Assembly: GCA_030536675.1 (NCBI GenBank)
Contig: JAUNPM010000050.1
Span: forward strand, 1 to 9,442
Direction of reading: 5' to 3'
DNA length: 9,442 bases
Source: Clostridia bacterium
GTDB lineage: Bacteria > Bacillota > Clostridia > Lachnospirales > CAG-274
The notes beneath the pieces were generated by a model. It was not told the origin of the DNA and made no database searches. It saw only the letters and a program-made list of their open reading frames with translations. The position numbers and the translations under genes were made by a program. Numbering within the stretch: position 1 is the stretch's first letter; each line of letters begins with the position of its first letter. This document shows positions 1 to 5,789 of the stretch, one piece after another.

Positions 1-86
1 TCAACGAAGCACTTTTAGATTTAATGAGGTGATTTTGGACGCTATCCTTGAAAGCGTGAGAACGTTTTTGAGGAGGGCTTTTTTTT
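1..86. other. Unassigned left edge
   Basis: No gene can be called here. One plus-strand frame (codons from position 3) reads nine residues and stops at 30-32; it could be the tail of a gene lying to the left. A GAGGTGAT sequence at 26-33 is followed by a TTG-started 21-codon frame (35-100) that ends inside the first hairpin of the repeat. Neither can be confirmed. No convincing terminator or promoter was found in this stretch. Confidence 0.3.
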
Positions 87-387
87 GCTTACTTTTATAA
101 AGTAAGACAAATCTAAGTTTGCAGGTTAATTTTACTTTTGAAAAGTTAAGGAAATTAATTGTTTTTGTAGTGTTGTTTTATAAAAACAACAGAAAGCTTC
201 TGTACTTTCTAAAGAAAGTACCAAAGACGTGGGAACCTTTCGACGGTTCCCACACCCTCCGATCGATCTTTGGACACTAAAGTTTTTTGTATTTTATAGT
301 TAATGTTGTCCAAAGAGAGTACCCGCGCTTAAAGCCACGTTGCGGCTGCGCGGGGGTGTTATTTAATTTAGTAACATTATAATATTA
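87..387 (+). repeat. Six-hairpin non-coding repeat, copy A
   Basis: This is the first of two imperfect direct copies; the second is at 2449-2780. It contains six stem-loops in order: CTTACTTT/AAAGTAAG (88-106), GTTGTTTT/AAAACAAC (172-190), GTACTTTC/GAAAGTAC (202-221), GTGGGAACC/GGTTCCCAC (229-253), CTTTGGACA/TGTCCAAAG (268-276 with 307-315, 30-nt loop), and CCCGCGC/GCGCGGG (322-354) with an inner AGCC/GGCT stem. All are also present in copy B, the last without a complete inner stem. Positions 228-315 match 2556-2643 at 84 of 88 bases without gaps. Both copies end with GTAACATTATAATAT. The right limit is uncertain: the tail may extend to about 470, because TCTTTGGTGC at 429-438 can pair with GTACCAAAGA at 218-227. 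No protein is encoded. It could be a mobile non-autonomous element, a REP/BIME-like repeat, or a structured RNA; the family was not recognised. Confidence 0.85.
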
Positions 388-583
388 ATCAATCCGCACT
401 GCCGATGAGTGAATCAAAGTTCTCGGTTTCTTTGGTGCTTTTATGTCTGCTTAGGCGAGCGGTATTGCAGGGTAATGAAAGTACATAAACTTTATAAAAG
501 TTAGACAGAATAAATTAACGGTTTAATGTGTTTATTTGGTGCAAACGGACAATAATATAATGAAAAGAGTAAGGGGGATTTAT
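388..583. other. Gene-free leader before the permease gene
   Basis: The stretch between the repeat core and the permease start holds no supported open reading frame. Part of it (to about 470) may be the tail of repeat copy A. AT-rich motifs such as TATAAA (493-498) are present, but no -35 element at proper spacing was found, so no promoter is called for the permease cluster. Confidence 0.4.
573..577 (+). promoter_or_regulatory. Ribosome binding site fixing the permease start at 584
   Basis: GGGGG, inside AAGGGGGAT, sits 6 nt before the ATG at 584. The longer frame opening with TTG at 536 has no comparable site and adds 16 polar residues not expected at the N-terminus of this family. The ATG is therefore preferred. 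Confidence 0.7.
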
Positions 584-1696
584 ATGAACCTGCCTTGGGA
601 TAAAAGCTATTTTAAAGTATGTTTTTATGTCATATTTACATTTATATGTGTTTATATAATTAAGAATGTAATTGACGGCATAGTTTATGCCTTTGTTAAT
701 TTAGGGGACATTTATGCTGTGGCAATGGATATTGTACTTAAGGTATGCTCTGTTTTTTCAATAATAATTGCAGGCTTTGTAATAGCTTATATTTTAAAGC
801 CTGCCGTAAACAAAATAACGGAAAAAACAGGCTTTAAAAGGGGGACTGCGGCAGGCATTGTTTACGGAATATGGGCGGCTGCGGCAGTAATTGCCGTGAC
901 GATTTTGGTAACGGGAGAGCGTTTTGAAAGCATAGGAGAAAATTTAAAAAATTACGGCAGAAACATAAACCATATGTACAATGAAATGACAGCTTTTTTT
1001 GCAAATCGAAATATGGAGCATTTCGTGCGTATTACAGAGAATATAAAAAACAGCATATTTGACTATGCCGAAAAATTTGAAGAAAATGCTCTTAATATGT
1101 CAAAGGAGGCTGTAAGCAGAGCGGTAACATTTATGTTAAGTATAGTTACTTCCTTTTATATGCTTAAGGACGAGGAGAAAATCACCGAGGGGCTTAAAAA
1201 ATATTCTCAAGCCTTTTTAAGTGAAAAACAGAGAATGAGAATTTTAAGACTTATAAAGGACATTGATATTGTTATGAGCGGTTATGTTAGGGGACAGCTT
1301 ACAGACGGCGCCATAATGGCGGGACTTATAAGTCTGGGCTTGTCTTTGATAAAGGTGCCCTTTGCTGTGCCTATAGGCATAATAAGCGGGTTTTCAAATA
1401 TTATTCCTTATTTTGGCTCTATAGCGGGCTTTTGCCTTTCGGTAAGTATGGCTCTTGTAAGCGGAGAGGCTGTGAGAGCTGTGTATGCAGGTATACTTGT
1501 AATTGTGCTCCAGCAAATAGACAGTGCTGTCATTGTGCCAAAGGTGGTGGGAGAAAGCGTTAAACTTAGCCCCGTTATGATAATCATTTCTCTTGCTGTG
1601 GCAGGCAAGCTCTTCGGTGTGTGGGGAATGGTCTTTGCCGTGCCTGTGGTAGCCGTTGTTAAAATGAGAGTTGACAGATATGTGGAGAGCAGGTAA
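584..1696 (+). CDS. AI-2E/YtvI-family membrane permease
   Basis: The product is a 370-residue polytopic membrane protein of the AI-2E transporter (PerM/YtvI) family. Hydrophobic segments lie near residues 11-29, 50-71, 89-110, 178-193, 242-270, 280-313 and 330-358. A long, mostly hydrophilic stretch at about 111-177 is typical of the family. Conserved family motifs are visible: FYMLKDEE (191-198), GYVRGQLTDG (233-242), NIIPYFG (272-278), PKVVGESVKLSP (319-330) and FGVWGMVFAVP (344-354). The length fits the family norm of about 350-400. The closest named type is the sporulation membrane protein YtvI of Bacillus and Clostridia; other members export small molecules or act in sodium/proton antiport, so the substrate here is unknown. 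The next gene begins 56 bp downstream on the same strand, suggesting a cluster with the two small genes. An upstream TTG at 536 would give 386 residues but lacks a ribosome site. Confidence 0.88.
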   Translation: MNLPWDKSYFKVCFYVIFTFICVYIIKNVIDGIVYAFVNLGDIYAVAMDIVLKVCSVFSIIIAGFVIAYILKPAVNKITEKTGFKRGTAAGIVYGIWAAAAVIAVTILVTGERFESIGENLKNYGRNINHMYNEMTAFFANRNMEHFVRITENIKNSIFDYAEKFEENALNMSKEAVSRAVTFMLSIVTSFYMLKDEEKITEGLKKYSQAFLSEKQRMRILRLIKDIDIVMSGYVRGQLTDGAIMAGLISLGLSLIKVPFAVPIGIISGFSNIIPYFGSIAGFCLSVSMALVSGEAVRAVYAGILVIVLQQIDSAVIVPKVVGESVKLSPVMIIISLAVAGKLFGVWGMVFAVPVVAVVKMRVDRYVESR

Positions 1697-1752
1697 AAAA
1701 GGAAGTGGTATTTTGTAAGCTAAAACGGCATACAATTCTATGAGGTGATAAT

Positions 1753-2181
1753 ATGGAAGAAAACATTAACATAGACCCGGGGCAGATAGAAAAAATATTA
1801 TCTATGGTCAAACTTATGAACAATATTAATTCCGCCAACAATGTCGTCGATGAAAATGAAAACAAAAACCTGCCGTCGGCGGAGGTCGTTGAAAAAATGG
1901 ACGGAAACACGGCTTTAAGGAGAATAAAAGAGGCTGTTCCCTTTCTTGACTTTCCTTATCAAAGAAACATAGGACTTATGATAAAAATAATGGAGATAGA
2001 TAAGCTGGTAAATAATTTCAGGGCAATGTCCGTGTCGGGAGATAACGGAAACAAAATGAAAAGGCAAATGCTCCTTGCCATAAGACCTGAGCTTGACGGA
2101 AGAAAGCAAAAAATGCTTGACGTGTTTGTAAGAGTAATGGAAATAACTGATATAATGGAGGGGTTGGGAAATAATGAATAA
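1753..2181 (+). CDS. Hypothetical 142-residue protein with an internal duplication
   Basis: The family was not recognised. The protein is soluble, with no signal peptide or membrane segment. After an Asn/Glu-rich N-terminal third (residues 1-50, predicted helix then a disordered linker) it contains two related helical units at about 54-86 and 106-138. Both follow the pattern A-I-[KR]-x-x-x-x-L-D, a basic/Gln-rich turn, then a hydrophobic helix ending M-E-I (KIMEI at 78-82, RVMEI at 127-131). The duplication suggests a two-repeat helical scaffold or binding module. GAGGTGAT (1742-1749) lies just before the ATG and supports the start. The stop overlaps the start of the next gene by 8 bp, so the two are probably translationally coupled and may act together. 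Their position after a YtvI-like gene hints at a membrane or sporulation role, but that is inference only. Confidence 0.75.
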   Translation: MEENINIDPGQIEKILSMVKLMNNINSANNVVDENENKNLPSAEVVEKMDGNTALRRIKEAVPFLDFPYQRNIGLMIKIMEIDKLVNNFRAMSVSGDNGNKMKRQMLLAIRPELDGRKQKMLDVFVRVMEITDIMEGLGNNE

Positions 2182-2434
2182 AAATATATTGGAAAACAAG
2201 GCTTTTGACTGTCTTGACTTTAACACAAGGAGAGCCTTTGTAAGCTTAACGGAAAATTTAAAGAACAAGTCATATGATGAGAAAATTGCTATAATTGTTG
2301 CTTTTGTAAATTCTCTGCCTAAGGGCATAACTTTTACAAAGGATGAAAGGAGGGCAATGATAGAGGCTGTAATGGAGGAGATGAGTGAAGAGGAGAAAAA
2401 AAGATTTGGGGGGATAATAAGGCTTCTTTTGTAA
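2174..2434 (+). CDS. Hypothetical 86-residue helical protein
   Basis: The family was not recognised. The product is small, charged and predicted mostly alpha-helical, with no Cys pairs that would suggest a metal site, no signal peptide and no membrane helix. The C-terminal half is Glu/Lys-rich (MEEMSEEEKKRFGG at about 67-80) and ends in a hydrophobic tail. The ATG lies inside the last codons of the preceding gene (8-bp overlap), with GGAGGGG at 2157-2163 placed 10 nt upstream, a layout typical of coupled translation. Only 15 bp separate the stop from the first hairpin of repeat copy B. No T-rich intrinsic terminator follows, so the transcript may read into the repeat. Confidence 0.7.
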   Translation: MNKNILENKAFDCLDFNTRRAFVSLTENLKNKSYDEKIAIIVAFVNSLPKGITFTKDERRAMIEAVMEEMSEEEKKRFGGIIRLLL

Positions 2435-2448
2435 GGGGGAGGTGGGTA

Positions 2449-2780
2449 GCTTACTTTTAGAAAGTAAGACAAACTTTATTGCTTTTTCTTTGGGAGATGT
2501 TGTTTAAAAAACAACAGAAATATTCTTGTCCTTTCTTTGAAGAAATGACAAAATACGTGGGAACCTTTCGACGGTTCCCACACCCTCCGAGCGACCTTTG
2601 GACACTAAAATTTTTTGTTTTTTATAGTTAATGTTGTCCAAAGGAAGTACCCGCGCTTAAAACCATTGAATCGGAAGAAGTATCCGACAGCCTGAAAGGC
2701 TGCTTTTGCGAAGCAAAAGTTCTGAACGTTGCGGCTGCGCGGGAACATTATTTAAATTTAGTAACATTATAATATAATAT
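2449..2780 (+). repeat. Six-hairpin non-coding repeat, copy B (with 61-bp insert)
   Basis: This is the second copy of the element at 87-387, in the same orientation. The same hairpins occur in the same order: 2450-2468, 2499-2515, 2528-2549, 2557-2581, 2596-2604 with 2635-2643, and 2650-2656 with 2737-2743. The third stem has changed relative to copy A: its third base pair is A:T in A and C:G in B, a compensatory change, while the fourth pair is lost. The spacer between hairpins one and two is 30 nt here against 65 nt in copy A. A 61-bp insert (2665-2725) lies inside the loop of the GC-rich sixth hairpin. The tail may extend to about 2831: ACGTCTTTGGTA at 2799-2810 is the exact reverse complement of 219-230 in copy A. 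Nothing here appears to encode protein. Confidence 0.85.
2665..2725 (+). repeat. 61-bp hairpin-cluster insert within repeat copy B
   Basis: The segment is absent from copy A, where the flanking bases ACC and ACGTTGCGGC are almost directly joined. It consists of three consecutive small stem-loops: TCGGA/TCCGA (2671-2687), CAGCCT-GAA-AGGCTG (2688-2702) and CTTTTGC-GAA-GCAAAAG (2703-2719). Two have an identical GAA loop. It may be a nested miniature repeat inserted in copy B, or a segment lost from copy A. Extending the host stem-loop in this way leaves its GC-rich closing stem intact. Confidence 0.65.
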
Positions 2781-2814
2781 AACGATTCGGAATCTCTCAC
2801 GTCTTTGGTAAGCA

Positions 2815-2831
2815 GTATTGCGAAGCAATAC
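2815..2831 (+). repeat. GAA-loop hairpin
   Basis: A perfect 7-bp stem, GTATTGC/GCAATAC, closes a GAA loop. It has the same TTGC-GAA-GCAA core as the third hairpin of the 61-bp insert (2703-2719). In copy A a related GGTATTGCAG appears at 461-470 at a comparable distance from the element start, but without the second arm. It is probably part of the repeat tail or a dispersed miniature repeat. Confidence 0.55.
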
Positions 2832-3088
2832 GACCAACCTTTAGAAAATATAAAAAATAATTTATTTGTTTTACTTTGTAAAAGTAAAACTGATAAAAAT
2901 TAAAATTTATAAAGTGTATACAAAATAAAACTTAGTTTTTGACATTATTATACAACACCTATGTCTTGAAAATGAAATTTATTTTTACTTAAAATTCACA
3001 AATCCGTTTTTTTTAATTTAAAATCAATTGAAATTAACGAAAATTTGCAATTATACTTAATAATTATGCAAAAAATGGGTCTTAATGG
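2832..3088. other. A+T-rich intergenic stretch
   Basis: No gene, RNA or riboswitch was recognised. The region is extremely A+T-rich with long T and A runs. A 7-bp inverted repeat, TTAATTT (3013-3019) and AAATTAA (3031-3037), lies about 50 bp upstream of the -35 element of the downstream operon. It could be a regulator site, but such a sequence can easily arise by chance in this composition. Confidence 0.4.
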
Positions 3089-3117
3089 TTGACAATTCCT
3101 GCGAATAAGTGTATTAT
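3089..3117 (+). promoter_or_regulatory. Near-consensus sigma-A promoter
   Basis: A perfect -35 TTGACA (3089-3094), a 17-bp spacer and a -10 TATTAT (3112-3117) predict a start site near 3124. That leaves a leader of only about 17 nt before the ATG at 3141, just enough for the GGAGGTGG ribosome site at 3127-3134. A transcript from this promoter has no room for a riboswitch or attenuator, so any control is likely by a protein at or upstream of the promoter. Confidence 0.85.
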
Positions 3118-3140
3118 TAATAGTATGGAGGTGGAACCTA

Positions 3141-4526
3141 ATGTTTATTTTTAATCCAAAGACAAATGTTATTGAGAGAAGGGAATCGGTTTATCCTCTC
3201 CAAGATGTGGACAAGCCGAATTTATATGATAACCTGTACAGTTATGATGAAGTTCCCAAGATCGCATTTAATCACAGAATTGTGCCTATGGATGTACCTG
3301 ACGAGATCTGGATAACCGATACAACTTTCAGAGATGGTCAACAGTCAAGAGAGCCTTACACAGTTGAGCAGATCAAGCATATTTACAAACAGCTCCACAG
3401 ACTGGGAGGACCTAAGGGTATTATTAGACAAAGTGAATTTTTTGTTTATTCCAAAAAAGATCAAGACGCAGTGTATCGCTGTCTTGAAATGGATTACAGA
3501 TTTCCCGAGGTTACCACCTGGATAAGAGCCAATAAAAAGGACTTTGAGCTTGTAAAATCAATAGGTGTTAAGGAAACGGGTATTCTTGTAAGCTGTTCGG
3601 ACTATCACATATTCTACAAAATGAATATGAAAAGAAGTGAGATACTTGAGCATTACCTTTCTATAATACGTCAGTGTATTGAAACGGGTATTAAGCCAAG
3701 ATGTCACTTTGAGGATATTACAAGAGCGGACTTTTACGGTTTTGTTGTGCCCTTTGCATCGGAGCTTATGAAGCTTTATGAGGAAACGGGAGTACCTATT
3801 AAAATAAGAGCCTGCGACACTATGGGCTATGGCATAAATACCCCGGGTACAGTACTTCCCAGAAGTGTTTCGGGTATTATATACGGCTTGCACCATTATG
3901 CGGGAGTGCCTAATCATCTTCTTGAATGGCACGGACACAACGACTTTTACAGAGCTGTTACAAATGCAACAACGGCTTGGCTTTACGGCTGCTGCGGTGT
4001 AAATACCTCACTTTTCGGAATAGGTGAGAGAACAGGCAATACTCCTCTTGAGGCTATGGTATTTGAATATGCACAGTTAAGAGGAACTCTTGACGGTATG
4101 GATACAACAATAATAACAGAGCTTGCAGATTATTACAGAAAGGAAATAGGCTATGATATACCGCCTATGACACCTTTTGTGGGAGAAAACTTTAATTTGA
4201 CAAGAGCAGGTATCCACGCTGACGGCATACTTAAAAACGAAGAAATATACAATATATTTAATACAGAGCTTCTTCTTAAAAGACCTGTTAAAATTGCTGT
4301 GGGCAAAACTTCGGGTCTTGCGGGAATTGCCCATTGGATAAACGGCTACTTTAAGTTTGAGGGCGATAAAAAGCTTGGAAAACAGCACCCTGTTGTGGTT
4401 AAAATAAAGGAATGGGTAGACAAGCAGTATGATGCGGGCAGAGTTACTCAAATAAGTGATATGGAGCTTGCTAAGCTGGCAAATACCGAAATGGAAAAAT
4501 ATCTTAACAGTATAGGCGCTGATTAA
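3141..4526 (+). CDS. Re-citrate synthase candidate (homocitrate/isopropylmalate synthase family)
   Basis: The 461-residue product belongs to the DRE-TIM acyltransferase family that condenses acetyl-CoA with a 2-oxo acid. Visible motifs are DTTFRDGQQS (60-69, with the catalytic Arg64 and metal ligand Asp65), WHGHND (263-268, metal ligands His264 and His266), GIGERTGN (293-300, ending in the third ligand Asn300) and RAGIHADG (355-362, probable catalytic His359). The barrel is preceded by about 50 extra residues. After it comes only a short C-terminal region, without the full LeuA regulatory domain, so it does not look like an ordinary 2-isopropylmalate synthase. Length and architecture match clostridial Re-citrate synthases (about 450 residues, as in Clostridium kluyveri and C. 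acetobutylicum), which make citrate from oxaloacetate and acetyl-CoA in the cytoplasm. The isocitrate dehydrogenase gene 37 bp downstream strongly supports this over homocitrate, citramalate or isopropylmalate synthesis, although substrate cannot be proven from motifs. The start is supported by GGAGGTGG 6 nt upstream. Confidence 0.82.
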   Translation: MFIFNPKTNVIERRESVYPLQDVDKPNLYDNLYSYDEVPKIAFNHRIVPMDVPDEIWITDTTFRDGQQSREPYTVEQIKHIYKQLHRLGGPKGIIRQSEFFVYSKKDQDAVYRCLEMDYRFPEVTTWIRANKKDFELVKSIGVKETGILVSCSDYHIFYKMNMKRSEILEHYLSIIRQCIETGIKPRCHFEDITRADFYGFVVPFASELMKLYEETGVPIKIRACDTMGYGINTPGTVLPRSVSGIIYGLHHYAGVPNHLLEWHGHNDFYRAVTNATTAWLYGCCGVNTSLFGIGERTGNTPLEAMVFEYAQLRGTLDGMDTTIITELADYYRKEIGYDIPPMTPFVGENFNLTRAGIHADGILKNEEIYNIFNTELLLKRPVKIAVGKTSGLAGIAHWINGYFKFEGDKKLGKQHPVVVKIKEWVDKQYDAGRVTQISDMELAKLANTEMEKYLNSIGAD

Positions 4527-4563
4527 ATAAATACATATATAATGTGAAAAAGGAGAGATACAA

Positions 4564-5718
4564 ATGAACAAAATTGAAGCAGCAAAGGAAAAATTCGGCA
4601 AGTTAATTGAAGAACAGCTTGCAAGAGTTGAGAAGATGAAGGCCGACAAGGATTTTATTGACTTTGAAAAGCTCCCTGTCATTAAAATAGGTATATGCGG
4701 CGGTGACGGCATAGGCCCTGCAATTACGGCACAGGCTCAGAGAATACTTGAATTTTTGCTTGCTGATGAAGTAAAAAGCGGTAAGGTTGAATTTAAGGTA
4801 ATTGACGGACTTACAATTGAAAACAGAATTGCGGCAGGAAAGGCTATACCTGATGATGTGCTTGCAGAGTTAAAGGAGTGCCCTGTTATATTAAAGGGAC
4901 CTACTACAACTCCAAGAGCAGGTGACAAGGTAAATATTGAGTCTGCAAATGTTGCTATGAGAAAGGAGCTTGACCTTTTTGCAAATGTAAGACCTGTCAG
5001 AATACCCGAGGAGGGCATTGACTGGACATTCTACAGAGAAAATACAGAGGGCTCTTACACCTTAGGCTCAAAGGGCTTTGAGGTTGATGATGACCTTGCT
5101 TTTGACTTTACTGTTGCTACAACAGACGGAACTGAAAGAATAATAAGAGCTGCATTTGACTATGCAAGAAAGAACAACAAGGGTAAGGTCACTTGTGTAA
5201 CAAAGGCTAATATTATTAAAACTACAGACGGTAAGTTCTTAAATACATTTAAGGAAATTGCAAAGGAATATCCCGAAATTGAAACAGATGACTGGTACAT
5301 TGACATAATGACTGCTAAGTTGATCGATCCTAAGAGAAGACAGGGCTTTAAGGTAGTTGTTTTGCCTAACCTTTACGGTGATATTATTACTGATGAGGCT
5401 GCTGAGTTCCAAGGTGGCGTTGGTACTGCAGGTTCAATCAATATGGGTAAAAAATATGCAATGTTTGAGGCTATCCACGGTTCTGCTCCGAGAATGGTTG
5501 AAGAGGGCAGAGATAAGTATGCAGATCCTTGCTCAATAATAAGAGCTGCAAGTATGCTTCTTGCTCACATAGGATACGGCGACAGAGCTGAAAAGCTGGA
5601 TAAGGCTCTTGACATTTGTACTCAAAAGGAAAAGAAAATAAAGATCACAGGTCACAGCGACGGCTGCACAAGTGCAGAGCTTGCAGACTACATTATGGAT
5701 ACAATTAAGAGTCTTTAA
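4564..5718 (+). CDS. icd: Isocitrate dehydrogenase (isocitrate/isopropylmalate dehydrogenase family)
   Basis: The 384-residue product is a decarboxylating dehydrogenase predicted to turn isocitrate into 2-oxoglutarate, CO2 and reduced cofactor. Motifs include GGDGIGP (46-52), S127-x-N129-x-x-x-R133 followed by NVRP (Arg143), YREN (157-160, Arg158), Tyr165, Lys214, Asp247, and Asp273 and Asp277 in the NLYGDIITD motif. The Ser/Asn pair before the first substrate Arg is the isocitrate signature (Ser113/Asn115 in E. coli Icd) and is absent from isopropylmalate dehydrogenases. After HGSAP (305-309) the cofactor-selecting positions are Arg310-Met311, neither the Lys-Tyr of NADP enzymes nor the usual Asp-Ile of NAD enzymes, so cofactor use is uncertain. 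About 40 residues, charged and probably helical, precede the fold. The AGGAGAG site 8 nt upstream supports the ATG at 4564. It is cotranscribed with the synthase gene, and no aconitase gene is in the window. Confidence 0.88.
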   Translation: MNKIEAAKEKFGKLIEEQLARVEKMKADKDFIDFEKLPVIKIGICGGDGIGPAITAQAQRILEFLLADEVKSGKVEFKVIDGLTIENRIAAGKAIPDDVLAELKECPVILKGPTTTPRAGDKVNIESANVAMRKELDLFANVRPVRIPEEGIDWTFYRENTEGSYTLGSKGFEVDDDLAFDFTVATTDGTERIIRAAFDYARKNNKGKVTCVTKANIIKTTDGKFLNTFKEIAKEYPEIETDDWYIDIMTAKLIDPKRRQGFKVVVLPNLYGDIITDEAAEFQGGVGTAGSINMGKKYAMFEAIHGSAPRMVEEGRDKYADPCSIIRAASMLLAHIGYGDRAEKLDKALDICTQKEKKIKITGHSDGCTSAELADYIMDTIKSL

Positions 5719-5743
5719 TTTGAAAAATAAATTTGAATTATTT

Positions 5744-5786
5744 AAAAGCTCTTTGTCAGTTTTATAAGCTGATAAAGAGCTTTTTT
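5744..5786 (+). terminator. Strong intrinsic terminator between convergent operons
   Basis: AAAAGCTCTTTGTCAG (5744-5759) pairs with the segment 5769-5784, giving a 16-bp stem with one G-T wobble and a 9-nt loop, and runs into six T residues (5781-5786). It ends the citrate synthase/isocitrate dehydrogenase operon 25 bp after its stop. The histidine kinase gene on the opposite strand stops at 5790. Read leftward, the same hairpin is followed by CTTTT and A+T-rich sequence, so it may serve both operons, more weakly on the minus strand. Confidence 0.92.
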
Positions 5787-5789
5787 GCA

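Noticed and set aside
3..32. Nine-codon open end of a possible upstream gene, stopping at 30-32
   Set aside because: It is too short to recognise any domain, and another frame is also open through this stretch. It is mentioned only in the left-edge entry.
35..100. TTG-started 21-residue peptide behind a GAGGTGAT sequence
   Set aside because: It uses a weak start codon, ends inside a repeat hairpin and has no equivalent in front of repeat copy B, so chance is more likely.
1394..1910. Minus-strand open frames across the permease and the following gene
   Set aside because: They lie antisense to well-supported genes, have low-complexity His/Ser-rich products, no ribosome sites and no recognisable motifs.
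2450..2468. First hairpin of repeat copy B as terminator of the permease cluster
   Set aside because: The stem is A+T-rich, is followed by ACAAAC instead of a T tract, and is equally present in copy A, where no gene end is established.
1915..2472. 185-residue minus-strand open frame
   Set aside because: It is antisense to two coupled plus-strand genes with good ribosome sites, runs into the repeat, and shows no domain features.
87..2831. Interpretation of the hairpin repeats as a CRISPR array or insertion sequence
   Set aside because: There are only two long copies 2 kb apart with no regular short repeat/spacer pattern, no transposase gene, and no terminal inverted repeats with target duplications that could be recognised.
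2939..2967. TTGACA at 2939-2944 as a second promoter for the citrate operon
   Set aside because: The sequence 17 bp downstream is TGTCTT, a poor -10, whereas the promoter at 3089-3117 is nearly perfect.
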